A program made the translations under genes and the position numbers. A DNA stretch of 64,000 nucleotides from Leptospira paudalimensis (lineage in GTDB: Bacteria > Spirochaetota > Leptospiria > Leptospirales > Leptospiraceae). The stretch covers positions 3,296,676 to 3,360,675 of the forward strand of contig NZ_JAMQPR010000001.1 in the NCBI RefSeq assembly GCF_026151345.1, in the 5' to 3' direction. This document shows, piece by piece, positions 9,450 to 19,447 of the stretch. The notes beneath the pieces were generated by a model. That model had not been told where the DNA came from. It worked only from the letters and a program-made list of their open reading frames with translations, and did no database searches. Position 1 is the stretch's first letter. Every line of letters starts with the position of its first letter.

Positions 9450-9916
9450 TGAAGTATTGGCTCTTTAAAACAGAACCAGATGTTTTTTCCATCGACGACC
9501 TAATACGAGAAAAACTCTCGTATTGGGAGGGAGTCAGAAATTACCAAGCACGTAATTACCTTCGCGATGAAGTTAAGTTAGGTGACTTGGTTTTATTTTA
9601 CCACAGTCGTTTAGAACCCCCAGGTGTTGTGGGTATCGCTGAAGTCGCAAAAGAAGCGAGTCCCGACCCTTACCAATTTGACCCGAATCACAAATACTTT
9701 GATCCCAAACTGAAAGGCAAGGAACCTCGGTGGTTTGGCGTTCACCTCAAACCTCATACCAAATTCAAAGAAATGATCTCACTCGATCTTTTGAAAAAAA
9801 CAAAAGGTTTAGAATCGATGGTTGTCACACAGAAAGGATCGAGATTATCGATCCAACCTGTGACAAAAAAGGAATTTGAGATTGTTACAAAATTAGCAGG
9901 CGTTACTGTAAAGTAA
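9449..9916 (+). CDS. EVE-domain protein (DUF55)
   Basis: The 155-aa product is a single EVE domain, recognised by the start [18 protein letters not shown], the segment WEGVRNYQARNYLRDE and FYHSRLEPPGVVGIAEV. EVE is a PUA-like fold; family members bind modified bases in DNA or RNA. Its cellular target here is unknown. The ATG overlaps the ftsH stop by one base (TAATG). It ends the plus-strand operon and converges on the CAP-domain gene with a four-base gap. Confidence 0.88.
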   Translation: MKYWLFKTEPDVFSIDDLIREKLSYWEGVRNYQARNYLRDEVKLGDLVLFYHSRLEPPGVVGIAEVAKEASPDPYQFDPNHKYFDPKLKGKEPRWFGVHLKPHTKFKEMISLDLLKKTKGLESMVVTQKGSRLSIQPVTKKEFEIVTKLAGVTVK

Positions 9917-9920
9917 TCAA

Positions 9921-10769
9921 TTAAGGTTTACCAGTAAAAACCTGCACCGCTTTGACTTTGTCTACATCAAAGAATTTTTTATCCTTATAAAAGTAAGCCC
10001 CTGCTCCCATATAATTAAACTCTGGATTGAGAATATTCTTTCTGTGTCCTGGAGAATTGAACCAGATTTCTACCACTGCTTTTGCTAAACTTAAATAGGT
10101 ATGATTTGGGATTGGTGTTCCTGCCTTTGTGTAACTGAAAAATGGTCCGCCATTTTGTGCAGGTGTGAAAACAGGTCGTCCACTTTGGTATTGGATTCCA
10201 AATGCATTGATGATATTTTCAGCGGAATAAGTTTCTGAAAAACCTACTAAATCCAATCGATCCCTTAGAGTTTCTTTTCCATTTACAGTGCTTGTATGCG
10301 AATAAAAATCATAAGTCACCATGTCCTGTGCATGTCCAAAGGCAGCTTGTTCGCAACGTTCTGAATACTTAAATGGTCGTAAGCCTAATTGTTTTCTTTC
10401 TTTTGATGTTACATAAAAGATAGCAGCATTTAACAAAGGATAGTCTACTTTTGCAAAATCAATTGTCGCATTTGCAGGGCCATAGGAAGGAAATGTATCC
10501 TCATTAAAAGACTCATATTGTTCTACTTTCCATTTATCGGAATCGGGAAGTTCCCTTCCATCTTCGATACTTTCTAAAAATGCTAAATTAGGATCTTGTT
10601 TTTCAACAACTTGTTCTACTTTTTTAGGTTCTTCCACCACTACAACAGGAGCCTTTTTGACTTCCGGAGTTTTGCACAAAGTGAATACAAAAAGAGCTAA
10701 AAAACTAATTCCTAAAAGAGAAGGATTTTTTTGTTTTGGTGTTTGGTTTGTGTTTGTTTGTAATTTCAT
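9921..10769 (-). CDS. CAP-domain (SCP/PR-1-like) lipoprotein
   Basis: The 282-aa product has an N-terminal lipoprotein signal with hydrophobic core and a spirochaetal lipobox FTLC (Cys about 32), a Val/Glu/Lys-rich linker, then a bacterial CAP domain (about 110-280). CAP motifs seen are GHAQDMVTYDFYSHTS, AENI and the WFNSPGHRKNIL segment. CAP proteins are usually secreted or surface proteins of uncertain molecular role. The ATG is preceded by TAGGAGTTGTC. The gene lies nine bases downstream of another lipoprotein gene on the same strand. Confidence 0.82.
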   Translation of the reverse strand: MKLQTNTNQTPKQKNPSLLGISFLALFVFTLCKTPEVKKAPVVVVEEPKKVEQVVEKQDPNLAFLESIEDGRELPDSDKWKVEQYESFNEDTFPSYGPANATIDFAKVDYPLLNAAIFYVTSKERKQLGLRPFKYSERCEQAAFGHAQDMVTYDFYSHTSTVNGKETLRDRLDLVGFSETYSAENIINAFGIQYQSGRPVFTPAQNGGPFFSYTKAGTPIPNHTYLSLAKAVVEIWFNSPGHRKNILNPEFNYMGAGAYFYKDKKFFDVDKVKAVQVFTGKP

Positions 10770-10777
10770 GACAACTC

Positions 10778-11350
10778 CTATAAGTAACGGTTATAATCTT
10801 GTACGACATTATGGATGAGATTTTTTTCTTTATTGTATTGGATGGTTTTTGCTTCTTTGATTCCAGTTTCCCAAATAAACATAAATGGAATTCCAAACAA
10901 TGTAGAATGTTTTTGCCTGTATTTTTCTCGGCCAATCAGTTTATCGTTTAAATAAAAATCTGCATGTAACACACGTTCTTTCGAGTAAATAGACGGTAAT
11001 AATCCTGCAGTTCCTATCATAAAGATTGTTGATATCGACGAAACCCAGAAATGTTCGTATTCATTCACTTCACTGGTGTAAATGTCAATGTGATGGTTTG
11101 CTCTGACACCATCTGACAATACTCTGCCAAAATAACCAGTTTCCGAGAGATATTTTGTATATAATGCTGTGATTTCCCTTTTGTTTTTATTGTTTTCAGG
11201 AGTGGAAACTTTGATGGATAACAGTGGGATTTGTTGTTTAAAATCGGGTCTTGTGACAATAGGCACATCTTCACTCATATAATTATAACAAGATGAGAGA
11301 AAAAAAAGGGAACATAAGACTAGTAGTGCGAATTTTCGAAATCGAATCAT
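10778..11350 (-). CDS. Hypothetical lipoprotein
   Basis: From the ATG at 11350 the product (190 aa) starts MIRFRKFALLVLCSLFFLSSC, a lipoprotein signal peptide with Cys21 as the likely lipidated residue. An upstream TTG at 11383 would add 11 residues before the signal and is less likely. The mature part has a hydrophobic stretch in its middle (about 100-120, FMIGTAGLLPS) and a basic C-terminus. I do not recognise a family. It is followed directly by the CAP lipoprotein gene, so both are probably cotranscribed and exported to the envelope. Confidence 0.7.
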   Translation of the reverse strand: MIRFRKFALLVLCSLFFLSSCYNYMSEDVPIVTRPDFKQQIPLLSIKVSTPENNKNKREITALYTKYLSETGYFGRVLSDGVRANHHIDIYTSEVNEYEHFWVSSISTIFMIGTAGLLPSIYSKERVLHADFYLNDKLIGREKYRQKHSTLFGIPFMFIWETGIKEAKTIQYNKEKNLIHNVVQDYNRYL

Positions 11351-11398
11351 AATCCGTGAGAAGGCTAACGGATGAGAAACCAAGGAAAAGTCTTTTTT

Positions 11399-12832
11399 TT
11401 AAAACTTAGAAAAATCCACAATGTGCAATTGGTGCAAAAGGAATCCTCCCACAACGGTAAAAAAGACCCATGCCACGATGGAAATGGACCCACCTATTTT
11501 TACCATTTCTAAACTCCGAATGCCACCATAACTGAAAGCCAATGCATTGGGAGGAGTTGAGACAGGTAATGGCATCGCGAGAGAGGCACCTATGGTTGCG
11601 CCAATGGCCGCCGGTAAAATGAGATCCGTAGGAAGTCCCATGGTAATGGGTAAGATCAAATTTGCAACACTTGTGTTACTAAGAAAACAAGAGAGAAACA
11701 AAGACAAAATCGAAAAAAATAAAAACAATCCTAACTGACTTGAGTCACCTAACATTAACAAGGTAACAAAATGTTTGGCAAGTCCGGTTTCTTCAAAAGC
11801 TTTTCCGAGAGCAATTCCACCTCCCATAAGGATTAAAACATCCCACGATAAATTTCGAAATTCCTTTAGATCCAAAAGGGAAAATCCAAAAAAAACAATC
11901 ACTGGAAATAATGCGACAGTTCCATTGGAAATTCCATGCCAATCAGAACTAATCCATCCGAGAATTGTGATAAGAATGATCACAATCGAGATCAGTTTTC
12001 TTTGGGAAGAAACAGACGTGTTCTCCTCTTGCACTTGGATCAATCGAATTGATTGGATGGATTTTTCTTTTTTTAGGTACACAATGTACAAAATTCCAGC
12101 AAGAGCCAAAACGGAAAGGATGAAGACTGGAAACGCAAACGCCATCCAATCCAAAAATCCAATCTGAAACCCTTTTTCTTGTAAATAGGCAATTCCAATC
12201 ACATTGGGAAGGGTTCCAACTGGTGTTCCAATCCCACCTAAATTTGCGGAAAAAGGAACCATAAACAAAATTGATTTTCGTAAAGGGCTATTCTCATCCA
12301 AAGATTTCATCATGGAAGAGACAAGTCCTAACATCATGGCGGCTGTTGCCGTATTGTTCATCCAACAAGACAAAAAGGCAGTGGCAAAACCTAATGATAA
12401 AACGAGTAAAAATGCTGAACCTTTCGTATTTTTGATCACAAATTTAGCAATGGTCACATCAAGACCATAAAAACTGATCGCACTGGAGATCACAAAACCA
12501 CCTAAGAAGAGTAAGATGGTCTCCGAAAAATAACAAGATAAAAAAGTAATCGTTTTTGGAGCACCTGGACCCCAACCTGGAATCAACCAAACCAACTCTA
12601 AAAAAAGAACCAAAAATCCTGTGACATATAATGGGATGAGTTCAGTGACCCAAAGGAAGGAAACAACCAGAGCAATTGCTAAATTGATTTCTTGGGCGGG
12701 GGTGAGTCCGAGCCACGATTGGTATAAGCCAAAGATGGCTGGAAAAATGGAAAGAGTCGAAAATAGAAGACCTGCTCGAATCATTGTGACTTGACGATTT
12801 ATACTCACCTGATACTTTTTCGATAGACTCAA
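11399..12832 (-). CDS. Sodium:anion/dicarboxylate symporter (DASS/SLC13 family)
   Basis: The protein (up to 477 aa) has about eleven to twelve hydrophobic segments and the hallmarks of SLC13/DASS transporters: the SCWMNNTATAAMM motif in the first repeat (SNT-type) and LSCFLSNTSVANLILPI in the second, with PVSTPPNALA near the C-terminus. These proteins bring in sulfate, phosphate or di/tricarboxylates with Na+. The exact substrate cannot be told. The start is uncertain: a TTG at 12832, a GTG at 12808 or an ATG at 12784 just before the first membrane helix are all possible, none with a strong ribosome binding site. Confidence 0.85.
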   Translation of the reverse strand: MSLSKKYQVSINRQVTMIRAGLLFSTLSIFPAIFGLYQSWLGLTPAQEINLAIALVVSFLWVTELIPLYVTGFLVLFLELVWLIPGWGPGAPKTITFLSCYFSETILLFLGGFVISSAISFYGLDVTIAKFVIKNTKGSAFLLVLSLGFATAFLSCWMNNTATAAMMLGLVSSMMKSLDENSPLRKSILFMVPFSANLGGIGTPVGTLPNVIGIAYLQEKGFQIGFLDWMAFAFPVFILSVLALAGILYIVYLKKEKSIQSIRLIQVQEENTSVSSQRKLISIVIILITILGWISSDWHGISNGTVALFPVIVFFGFSLLDLKEFRNLSWDVLILMGGGIALGKAFEETGLAKHFVTLLMLGDSSQLGLFLFFSILSLFLSCFLSNTSVANLILPITMGLPTDLILPAAIGATIGASLAMPLPVSTPPNALAFSYGGIRSLEMVKIGGSISIVAWVFFTVVGGFLLHQLHIVDFSKF

Positions 12833-12892
12833 TTCGTTTCAAGCAAACAAATACAATGAGACTTTCCCGAAATATTTAAATGTTAATTTTTT

Positions 12893-15313
12893 ATGCAAAT
12901 AACCTATAACGACTTAAAACAAGCAGTTTTGGGTAGTGGCCCAATGGGTATCATTATCGCTTCCATACTGGCTGAAAAGTATGATTCTATCACTTTGTGG
13001 ATACCTGACAAAGAATTTGTTGAGCTCCTAAAGAAACGCCGCCAAACAGAAATTATGGGAAAGACAATAGAACTTCCCGATCACATTGACATCGTGTCAA
13101 GTTTAGATGCATTTGGGCGAGATGATTGGGCATTTCATATAGCTGTTCCTTCCCGATCATTTTTGGACAGTGTCCATAGTCTCATTGAAGTTTTAGAACC
13201 ATTTAATAATTATGTATTTTCTTTTTTAACAAAAGGAATTTTGGATTCTAAAAATCGTAAAAAAACAGGATTCATCACTTACTCTCAATATTTACAAAAC
13301 TACTTAAGTGATAGGAATTTTAATAATGCTTCAGTGGCTGTTGTTAACGGCCCTTCCCTTTTAGGCGAAATCTTAGAAGAAAAATTCAGTTTTTTTAATA
13401 TAGGTTCATCTGATAAAATCACAGCTGAATATTTATCTGAAGTTTATACATCTCATTTCATCAACACTTCAGTTACAGATGATGTGATTGGAATGGAAAT
13501 TGTGGGAGTGGCAAAAAATCCAATGGCGATTGCCAGTGGGATTGTATCCTTACTGCCTCGTTATGGATCAAACCTACTCGGAGAAATTCTCTCAGTTGGT
13601 TTCCAAGAAGTAAGAGACCTTGCGATGCGTTATGGTGCAAGACCTGACACTGTGATGGGTAGGTCTGGACTCGCAGATTTTATCACAACTGCAACAAGTA
13701 ACAAAAGCAGAAACAGAGGGTTTGGTCAAAAGATTGTAGGCGAACTTTTGTCAGGTGGAGAAAAATTAAGTATCAAAGATCGAATCGAAATCTTTTTTGC
13801 TCCTCGTTCCTTCATTGAGAGAGAATCCACAAAATGGCACGATAACGTGGAAGGAACCTATGCACTCAGCATTCTCATCGAACTTGCCAATGAGATTCGC
13901 CTTCCCTTTACCCTTCACAGAACTTTATTCGATGTATTAACCCGTAAACAACCACCTGGTTCACTCATCGATTTAATCTGCGGTAAAAAAACAGAAGCTA
14001 AGAACATTCCGCTTGTGGTCCAAAAGAAAGTTGGGCTCAATCTTACCTCTGGAATTGATTTTCATAATCTATTAGTAGATCGAATCCTAAAACAAATCAG
14101 CAATGTTCCAGGTACCATTAGCAGAGTGAAAAAACAATCTTCTGCTGTAATTGAATCCACTCAAAAACGACTTACAAAAGCGAAACGTAAAAAACAAAAA
14201 CTAGAAGAAGTTAAGTTTGAATCAGAAATCGAAATTTGGCAACGATTCCAAAATTGCCAAAAAGATGAAGAACTCACTTCCATCAAAGAGTTGGTTCGTT
14301 TTTATGTAAATGAAATCGCCGATAATTATAGCCCGACAGTACGTGAGTCTGTTTTAAGATTTGTTGCACCGATTCGATTGTTTTCTGGTGGTTTTCTCAA
14401 AGGTTCCATGATCCCACATATCGGTGGTAAAACGGAAGTTGTAAAAGCTCTCTCCTCTAAGTATAACTTGTTATATGCACCGACTCACAGATCACATTTA
14501 GATTCGGTTGAAGTTGCTTATTCACTATTTCATTTAGGATTACCTGTTCCTCGTTATGCGGCAGGTATCAATTTAATGTCCAATCCATTTTGGGAGTGGA
14601 TGTTAAAATCGTTGGGTGCTTATGCAGTGGATCGAGAACGAACTAGGAATAGTTTGTATCTTGAATGTTTGACACTATATTCACAAGTGATGCTTGAACA
14701 AGGAATTCCATCTTTAGTGTATCCTGAAGGAACCAGATCAAGAACCGGTGCAATTGTACCAGTAAAAACGGGACTGCTCACTACGGCAGTAAATGCATTC
14801 CGAAGTTCTGGAACAGAGATTGTGATTGTACCGATCTCAGTCTCATATGAAACCGTTCCTGAAGATAACCAGTTCTGCAATATACCAGAAGAACTTGGGA
14901 TGGCAGGATTTTTAGCAAAACGATCCAATGTTTACGTTGAATTTTGTGATCCGATTCCGATTTCGGAATATGCTCATACAGAAGATCCTACCATTGAATT
15001 GAGTTATCGTATCACAAAGGGTTGGAAACAATACCATAAGATTTTACCAAATCAAATCGTTGCAAAGATCTTAGTGGAGAATGATTATTCAGTAGAAGTC
15101 TCTCAAAGTACAATGTTAATTGAAGACTTTATTTCAAGACATGATGGTAATTATTTGATCCGGGATCCTGAAGAAATTTGGGAGAAAGGTAAAAAGATTT
15201 TAGAAAAACGTAAAATGATAGAAGAGGCAAATCGAATGGTTCATTCTAAAAATGACGCTCTTCTACTGTATTATGCAAGTATGATTCCTGAAGATGAAGA
15301 CAAAAAATACTAG
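12893..15313 (+). CDS. Fused glycerol-3-phosphate dehydrogenase / glycerol-3-phosphate acyltransferase
   Basis: The 806-aa product joins two successive steps of phospholipid synthesis. Residues about 1-380 are a GpsA-type NAD(P)-dependent glycerol-3-phosphate dehydrogenase: dinucleotide loop GSGPMG, catalytic Lys in VGVAKNPMAIASG, and GRSGLADFITTATSNKSRNR. After a basic, coiled-coil-like linker (about 410-445), residues about 500-770 are a PlsB/PlsC-type acyltransferase: HRSHLD (532-537, the HX4D catalytic motif), GINLMSNPFWEWM, VYPEGTRSR (609-617) and VPISVSYE. The single frame is unbroken, so it is a true fusion. It would reduce DHAP to glycerol-3-phosphate and acylate it at the membrane surface. 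Confidence 0.88.
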   Translation: MQITYNDLKQAVLGSGPMGIIIASILAEKYDSITLWIPDKEFVELLKKRRQTEIMGKTIELPDHIDIVSSLDAFGRDDWAFHIAVPSRSFLDSVHSLIEVLEPFNNYVFSFLTKGILDSKNRKKTGFITYSQYLQNYLSDRNFNNASVAVVNGPSLLGEILEEKFSFFNIGSSDKITAEYLSEVYTSHFINTSVTDDVIGMEIVGVAKNPMAIASGIVSLLPRYGSNLLGEILSVGFQEVRDLAMRYGARPDTVMGRSGLADFITTATSNKSRNRGFGQKIVGELLSGGEKLSIKDRIEIFFAPRSFIERESTKWHDNVEGTYALSILIELANEIRLPFTLHRTLFDVLTRKQPPGSLIDLICGKKTEAKNIPLVVQKKVGLNLTSGIDFHNLLVDRILKQISNVPGTISRVKKQSSAVIESTQKRLTKAKRKKQKLEEVKFESEIEIWQRFQNCQKDEELTSIKELVRFYVNEIADNYSPTVRESVLRFVAPIRLFSGGFLKGSMIPHIGGKTEVVKALSSKYNLLYAPTHRSHLDSVEVAYSLFHLGLPVPRYAAGINLMSNPFWEWMLKSLGAYAVDRERTRNSLYLECLTLYSQVMLEQGIPSLVYPEGTRSRTGAIVPVKTGLLTTAVNAFRSSGTEIVIVPISVSYETVPEDNQFCNIPEELGMAGFLAKRSNVYVEFCDPIPISEYAHTEDPTIELSYRITKGWKQYHKILPNQIVAKILVENDYSVEVSQSTMLIEDFISRHDGNYLIRDPEEIWEKGKKILEKRKMIEEANRMVHSKNDALLLYYASMIPEDEDKKY

Positions 15314-15359
15314 TTATCTTTCATTTGATGCTGCTACTGAATTAAAACTTAAGATAACT
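15312..15359. terminator. Inverted repeat between convergent genes, possible bidirectional terminator
   Basis: A perfect nine-base inverted repeat, AGTTATCTT (15312-15320) and AAGATAACT (15351-15359), flanks a 30-base AT-rich loop. It starts at the stop codon of the plus-strand fusion gene and ends about ten bases before the end of the minus-strand thioesterase-like gene. The long loop and lack of a G/C-rich stem make an intrinsic terminator only possible. Confidence 0.25.
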
Positions 15360-15368
15360 GAATAAAGA

Positions 15369-15848
15369 CTAAACATTTTGTATCGGAAGTTTTCCTCGTT
15401 TCCGAATGTAGATAGTTTTATCTAGTGTAGCAACTATACTATTCGATTCATCAAAGATATTTGTGGTAAAATGAAATTCTCCTTTTCGTTTTGCCTCAAT
15501 TTCAGTTTTGATCTTTTGGATTTCCTCATCTGGAATCGAAAATCTAGCTTTCACTTTTCCCTTACCTGGTTTGATAAAGCTCATTGATCCAATTTTATCC
15601 CAAACAATATAATCAGAACCTAATGTTTCTAATAAAATTAACATAAAAAAAGGATCACACATTGAGTACAAAGAACCACCAAAATGTACACCAACATAAT
15701 TTCGATTGTAAAATCTTAACTTCATTTCCACTTCGAATGAAGTTAAATCCTTTGCTATCTTTTTAATCCGTATTCCCGCACCTATGTAAGGTGGATAAAA
15801 ATTATATAGCCAAATCTTAAATCTTTTTCTCCAAGAGATTGGTCTCAT
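15369..15848 (-). CDS. DUF4442 hot-dog-fold thioesterase-like protein
   Basis: The 159-aa product resembles DUF4442 proteins, a branch of the hot-dog fold related to acyl-CoA thioesterases (PaaI/YiiD type). The segment NRNYVGVHFGGSLYSMCDPF carries the conserved N...G..FGG.L...D pattern of the central helix. It probably acts on acyl thioesters in the cytoplasm, but the substrate is unknown. Its ATG overlaps the stop of the EamA transporter gene by four bases, and the acyl-CoA dehydrogenase upstream on the same strand supports a role in fatty acid metabolism. Confidence 0.72.
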   Translation of the reverse strand: MRPISWRKRFKIWLYNFYPPYIGAGIRIKKIAKDLTSFEVEMKLRFYNRNYVGVHFGGSLYSMCDPFFMLILLETLGSDYIVWDKIGSMSFIKPGKGKVKARFSIPDEEIQKIKTEIEAKRKGEFHFTTNIFDESNSIVATLDKTIYIRKRGKLPIQNV

Positions 15849-16741
15849 GAAATGATTGATTCCTTCTTTTTGTGTTTTGAGTTGATTAGATATACTGCTA
15901 ACATTGCCAATGCACCACCAATGATCACTGGAATTTGAACAACTTCATCCAAAATGAAATAACTACTCAAATAGGCAGACAGAGGAACGATAAATATAAA
16001 ACTACTCGCAATTTCGGATCCAAGTCTTGTTGCTGCATAAAAATAAACAGTTGTTCCAAAGGTAGTTGAGATCACAGTCAGATAAAAAATTGCAAACCAA
16101 AACTTATACCCAAAATCCCAAACCTTCCAAAAGTTAGGGTCATTCCAACAGAATAAAAGTTCTAAAATAGATCCAACGCCATAGACATAAAAACTATAGG
16201 TAATCGGAGACATTGATTTCCCAGTTTTTTGACTATTGAGTGAAAGTGTCGCCCAAACAAAGGAACATAACAAAAAGAATAAGTTACCAGATAACAAAAG
16301 ATAATCGATACTTATTTTCCAAACTTGTAGAATTACCAATCCACCAATAAAACCAAAAAATAGCCCTAAAACTTGGCGTTTACTGATAGATTTTTTTTGA
16401 ACTAAAAATACTATAAAAAACGTTACAATAGGATTTAAAGTTGTAACAAGTACACCACCAGCACCTGGTAATCCATTCTTTAAACCCAAAAAGAAAAATT
16501 GATTGTACAATGTGTAAATGATCCCACCGATGAATACATTCCAATAATCTTTTCCTGATTTTAATCGGATTGGCAATCGCATAACAAACAAAATTGGAAT
16601 GACTGATAAAAAGGTAGCAAGGAACCTCCAAAACACTAATACAGGAACCGGTACCGAACCTGCAATCATCTTGGCAATGGGCCAAGAGAATCCCCAAGAA
16701 ACCATCGCAAGGATCAGAAGTAATAAAAATTTAATGTTCAA
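15845..16741 (-). CDS. EamA/DMT-family transporter
   Basis: The 298-aa product has about ten hydrophobic helices in two EamA repeats, with the typical start ILAMVSWGFSWPIAK, the conserved VFWRF helix and the second-repeat glycine/proline motifs. Drug/metabolite superfamily members export amino acids, sugars or other small metabolites through the inner membrane. It overlaps the AEC transporter gene and the DUF4442 gene by four bases each (ATGA), so all three are translationally coupled. Confidence 0.85.
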   Translation of the reverse strand: MNIKFLLLLILAMVSWGFSWPIAKMIAGSVPVPVLVFWRFLATFLSVIPILFVMRLPIRLKSGKDYWNVFIGGIIYTLYNQFFFLGLKNGLPGAGGVLVTTLNPIVTFFIVFLVQKKSISKRQVLGLFFGFIGGLVILQVWKISIDYLLLSGNLFFLLCSFVWATLSLNSQKTGKSMSPITYSFYVYGVGSILELLFCWNDPNFWKVWDFGYKFWFAIFYLTVISTTFGTTVYFYAATRLGSEIASSFIFIVPLSAYLSSYFILDEVVQIPVIIGGALAMLAVYLINSKHKKKESIIS

Positions 16742-17646
16742 ATGAAGTTTCCTTTAATTAAAAAATTCAAACAATAGGTCGTTAAAAAAGACAGTGGAAT
16801 TCCAATTCCTAACATAAGACTTGCTAAATGTGGTGATATGTTTTTTTCAATGGTTATGACAGTTGAAGTGACCATTGGCGCCATGGCTGATTCCAATAGT
16901 ATAGTTTGGAATAACAATTGATCGTTTTGGATTGGTCTATAAACGTAATAAACTAGAATAGGAGCTAATACTAATTTAAATCCTAATCCTAACAGTAAAT
17001 ACTTCCCATGACCCGCGATTGTTCTCAGATCTAACATAAATCCAACTGAGACCAAAGCAAGAGGCGTTAAGGTATCACCTAGACGAAGTAATACGATTTT
17101 TAAAGAATCTGGATATTCGATTTGCCTAGTTACTATGGCAAAAACCAAAGCATATATAGGAGCAAATCCAAGGACTCGTTTGACCAAGGTTATTATATCC
17201 CATTTACCATCCATTGCAATGGAGGCAAGTATGATCCCAGGAAAACTTAATACCATAAAAGTACCAAGTTGGTCTGCAAGAATTCCATACCCTAACGATT
17301 CCTTACCAAGGTAGGTTTCCAATAATGGAAATCCAACAAAGGAAGTATTCCCAAGACCTGCTGTTAAAACCAAACAGACAGTTGTTGGAAATGACATAAT
17401 TTTAAGTTTGAATAAAATCAAAAAAAACACCAATGCAAATCCAAATACCAACCATGGCATTGAGGTTGGCATAATTGCAGATACGTTGATTTTTAATTCA
17501 TGGACATGGTACAAAACGAGTGAAGGTAAAGATACAAAGAGAATAAAACCATTCAGAACTTTGGGAGTGTTTTCGGGAAACTGTGGTAGTCTGCGAAAGA
17601 ATAATCCAAGACCAAAACAAATTCCCAATAATAAAAAATTTTCCAT
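16738..17646 (-). CDS. AEC-family transporter (auxin efflux carrier type)
   Basis: The 302-aa product has about ten transmembrane helices with the two-repeat arrangement of the auxin efflux carrier family. The segments LTAGLGNTSFVGFPLL and a matching motif near the C-terminus (ESAMAPMVTSTVI) are diagnostic. Bacterial AEC proteins move organic acids such as malate or malonate. The substrate here is unknown. The gene lies six bases after the acyl-CoA dehydrogenase stop and overlaps the EamA gene by four bases. Confidence 0.85.
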   Translation of the reverse strand: MENFLLLGICFGLGLFFRRLPQFPENTPKVLNGFILFVSLPSLVLYHVHELKINVSAIMPTSMPWLVFGFALVFFLILFKLKIMSFPTTVCLVLTAGLGNTSFVGFPLLETYLGKESLGYGILADQLGTFMVLSFPGIILASIAMDGKWDIITLVKRVLGFAPIYALVFAIVTRQIEYPDSLKIVLLRLGDTLTPLALVSVGFMLDLRTIAGHGKYLLLGLGFKLVLAPILVYYVYRPIQNDQLLFQTILLESAMAPMVTSTVITIEKNISPHLASLMLGIGIPLSFLTTYCLNFLIKGNFI

Positions 17647-17652
17647 TCTATT

Positions 17653-19368
17653 TTAAAAAGAAAGAAACGTCTCCAGCGCTTTAGGATCAAAAAATACGCC
17701 ATCTTTTTGTCTTGGTGCTTCGATCCCATCACGAACCATTTCCGCATATCCTTTCGCAAAATATAAGTATTTTGTAGGTAGGTTTGCCTTAACGTCATGG
17801 ACTGTTTGTTCTATCAATTCTGCCAAAACAAATACTTGGTAAGTTAAATCTGCGATATAAACACGATTCATGTCTTTCCAATCTTTTGACTCTTCTTTTA
17901 AACAATAGGTTAATTCCTTTCGTTTTTCTTGGAAGATTGAATGAACAGTTTTTAATTCTGAAATGTCTCCCACATGAGCTATTAATCCATCAAGTAGTGA
18001 TTGGAATGCAGTATATACTTTTGGTTTTTGTAACGCATGCAAACAATGATCTGTAATGATCAAATGTGTTCCTTCCCAAGTTTCATTGATAATGGAATCA
18101 TTATGTAATCTTGGCAATGGAGAAAAATCTCCTATAATACCATTTCCACCTAACGTTAAAATTGCTTTTTGTGTAATATAACTTGCTTGGGAAGAAGATT
18201 TGTATTTGAGAAGTGGAACTGTGATTTCTGCTGCATCATGATCCATTTCTGCAAGATGAACTGAACGAAAATTGACAAAACTATTTGCAGTTTGTAAAAT
18301 TTGCATCTCAGCAAGTGTTTTCACAAAGGATGGAAATTCTAAGATTTTTTTCCCGTAAGCTGTTCTAAACTTTGCATATTCGGATGCTTCCATTACGGAT
18401 CGCCTAGCATTTCCACAGGAACCAAGACCTACATGAAGGCGTGATGTTTTGATGATATATCGAATTAAATTGACAAGTCCATGGCCAGGTCGTCCAAATT
18501 CTTCTGCTTCCACACGATCATAAATGATCTCGACAGTAATTTTTCCTCGAGAACCAATGATGTCTTTTTTGCGAAGAATATGATGGCCATTCAGTTCTCC
18601 ATTCTCTTTGATCCTTGGAACTAAAAACATTCCCACCGTATTGGTTCCTTCCATTTTCGCAGTTGTTACCCACAAATCACCTGGATTGGAACAAAACCAT
18701 TTTTCTCCAGTTAACTCCCATTTGCCGTTGGGAAGTTTTTTGGCAATGGTTCGGTTGGCAGATACATTACTCCCACCCACTCGTTCGGTCACATATTGTC
18801 CCGCCATAAAATGAGACTCACTTCCTTTACCAGCAACCAGGGGTAAGTATTTTTTCTTTTGTTCTTCTGTTCCTATCTTTTTTAAAGCAAGGATCATTCC
18901 ATCCGTCATTGCCAAGGGACAAGCAACTCCACCTTCTCCATTTAGATTCATCAAATAAGTCAACGCATAACGATGGATATGTGTAAAGTCGTATTTCCAT
19001 TCTGGGTGGAAGTCTAAATTGACAACACCATGGTCATAGGATATTTTCCGTGCTAATTTTTGTTCTTCAGAGTATTTTATAAAATCAATTCGTTTGCCTG
19101 TTCGATCATATTTGATCACTTCCCCATACTTACCTTCCTTATGGCACTCTTCAGTGAGTTCATCTAAAATGCCACCAACCAACTCTCCGTATTTCCGAAT
19201 GTGATCGACCATCGCTTGTTTGTGAGATGGATTGTATGTTTCTGAATACCTTTCTACCATCCGTTGTAAGGCTGGATCCATATCGTAAAAATTCTTACCT
19301 CGTAGTCCTTTGTACTCGGAAATATCAAATGGTTGTAAAGATGGATGTTCAGAAATATGGTGACTCAT
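17653..19368 (-). CDS. Acyl-CoA dehydrogenase (long, AidB/FadE-like)
   Basis: The 571-aa product is a flavin acyl-CoA dehydrogenase, which introduces an alpha-beta double bond into acyl-CoA. Visible parts are the N-terminal helical domain, the middle beta domain with [12 protein letters not shown] and the FAD-binding [15 protein letters not shown] region, and the C-terminal helical domain with [27 protein letters not shown] and the catalytic Glu region NETWEGTHL. It is longer than the common 380-400-aa form, closer to AidB or long-chain FadE types. GGAGAT precedes the ATG closely. It heads a minus-strand operon with two transporters and a thioesterase-like protein. Confidence 0.88.
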   Translation of the reverse strand: MSHHISEHPSLQPFDISEYKGLRGKNFYDMDPALQRMVERYSETYNPSHKQAMVDHIRKYGELVGGILDELTEECHKEGKYGEVIKYDRTGKRIDFIKYSEEQKLARKISYDHGVVNLDFHPEWKYDFTHIHRYALTYLMNLNGEGGVACPLAMTDGMILALKKIGTEEQKKKYLPLVAGKGSESHFMAGQYVTERVGGSNVSANRTIAKKLPNGKWELTGEKWFCSNPGDLWVTTAKMEGTNTVGMFLVPRIKENGELNGHHILRKKDIIGSRGKITVEIIYDRVEAEEFGRPGHGLVNLIRYIIKTSRLHVGLGSCGNARRSVMEASEYAKFRTAYGKKILEFPSFVKTLAEMQILQTANSFVNFRSVHLAEMDHDAAEITVPLLKYKSSSQASYITQKAILTLGGNGIIGDFSPLPRLHNDSIINETWEGTHLIITDHCLHALQKPKVYTAFQSLLDGLIAHVGDISELKTVHSIFQEKRKELTYCLKEESKDWKDMNRVYIADLTYQVFVLAELIEQTVHDVKANLPTKYLYFAKGYAEMVRDGIEAPRQKDGVFFDPKALETFLSF

Positions 19369-19447
19369 ATCTCCAGTTCAGAAAATGGAATAGGATTCAC
19401 TAGCAAAAAAGTCACCCCGATATGGAATTGGTTTAAGAGACAAATTT

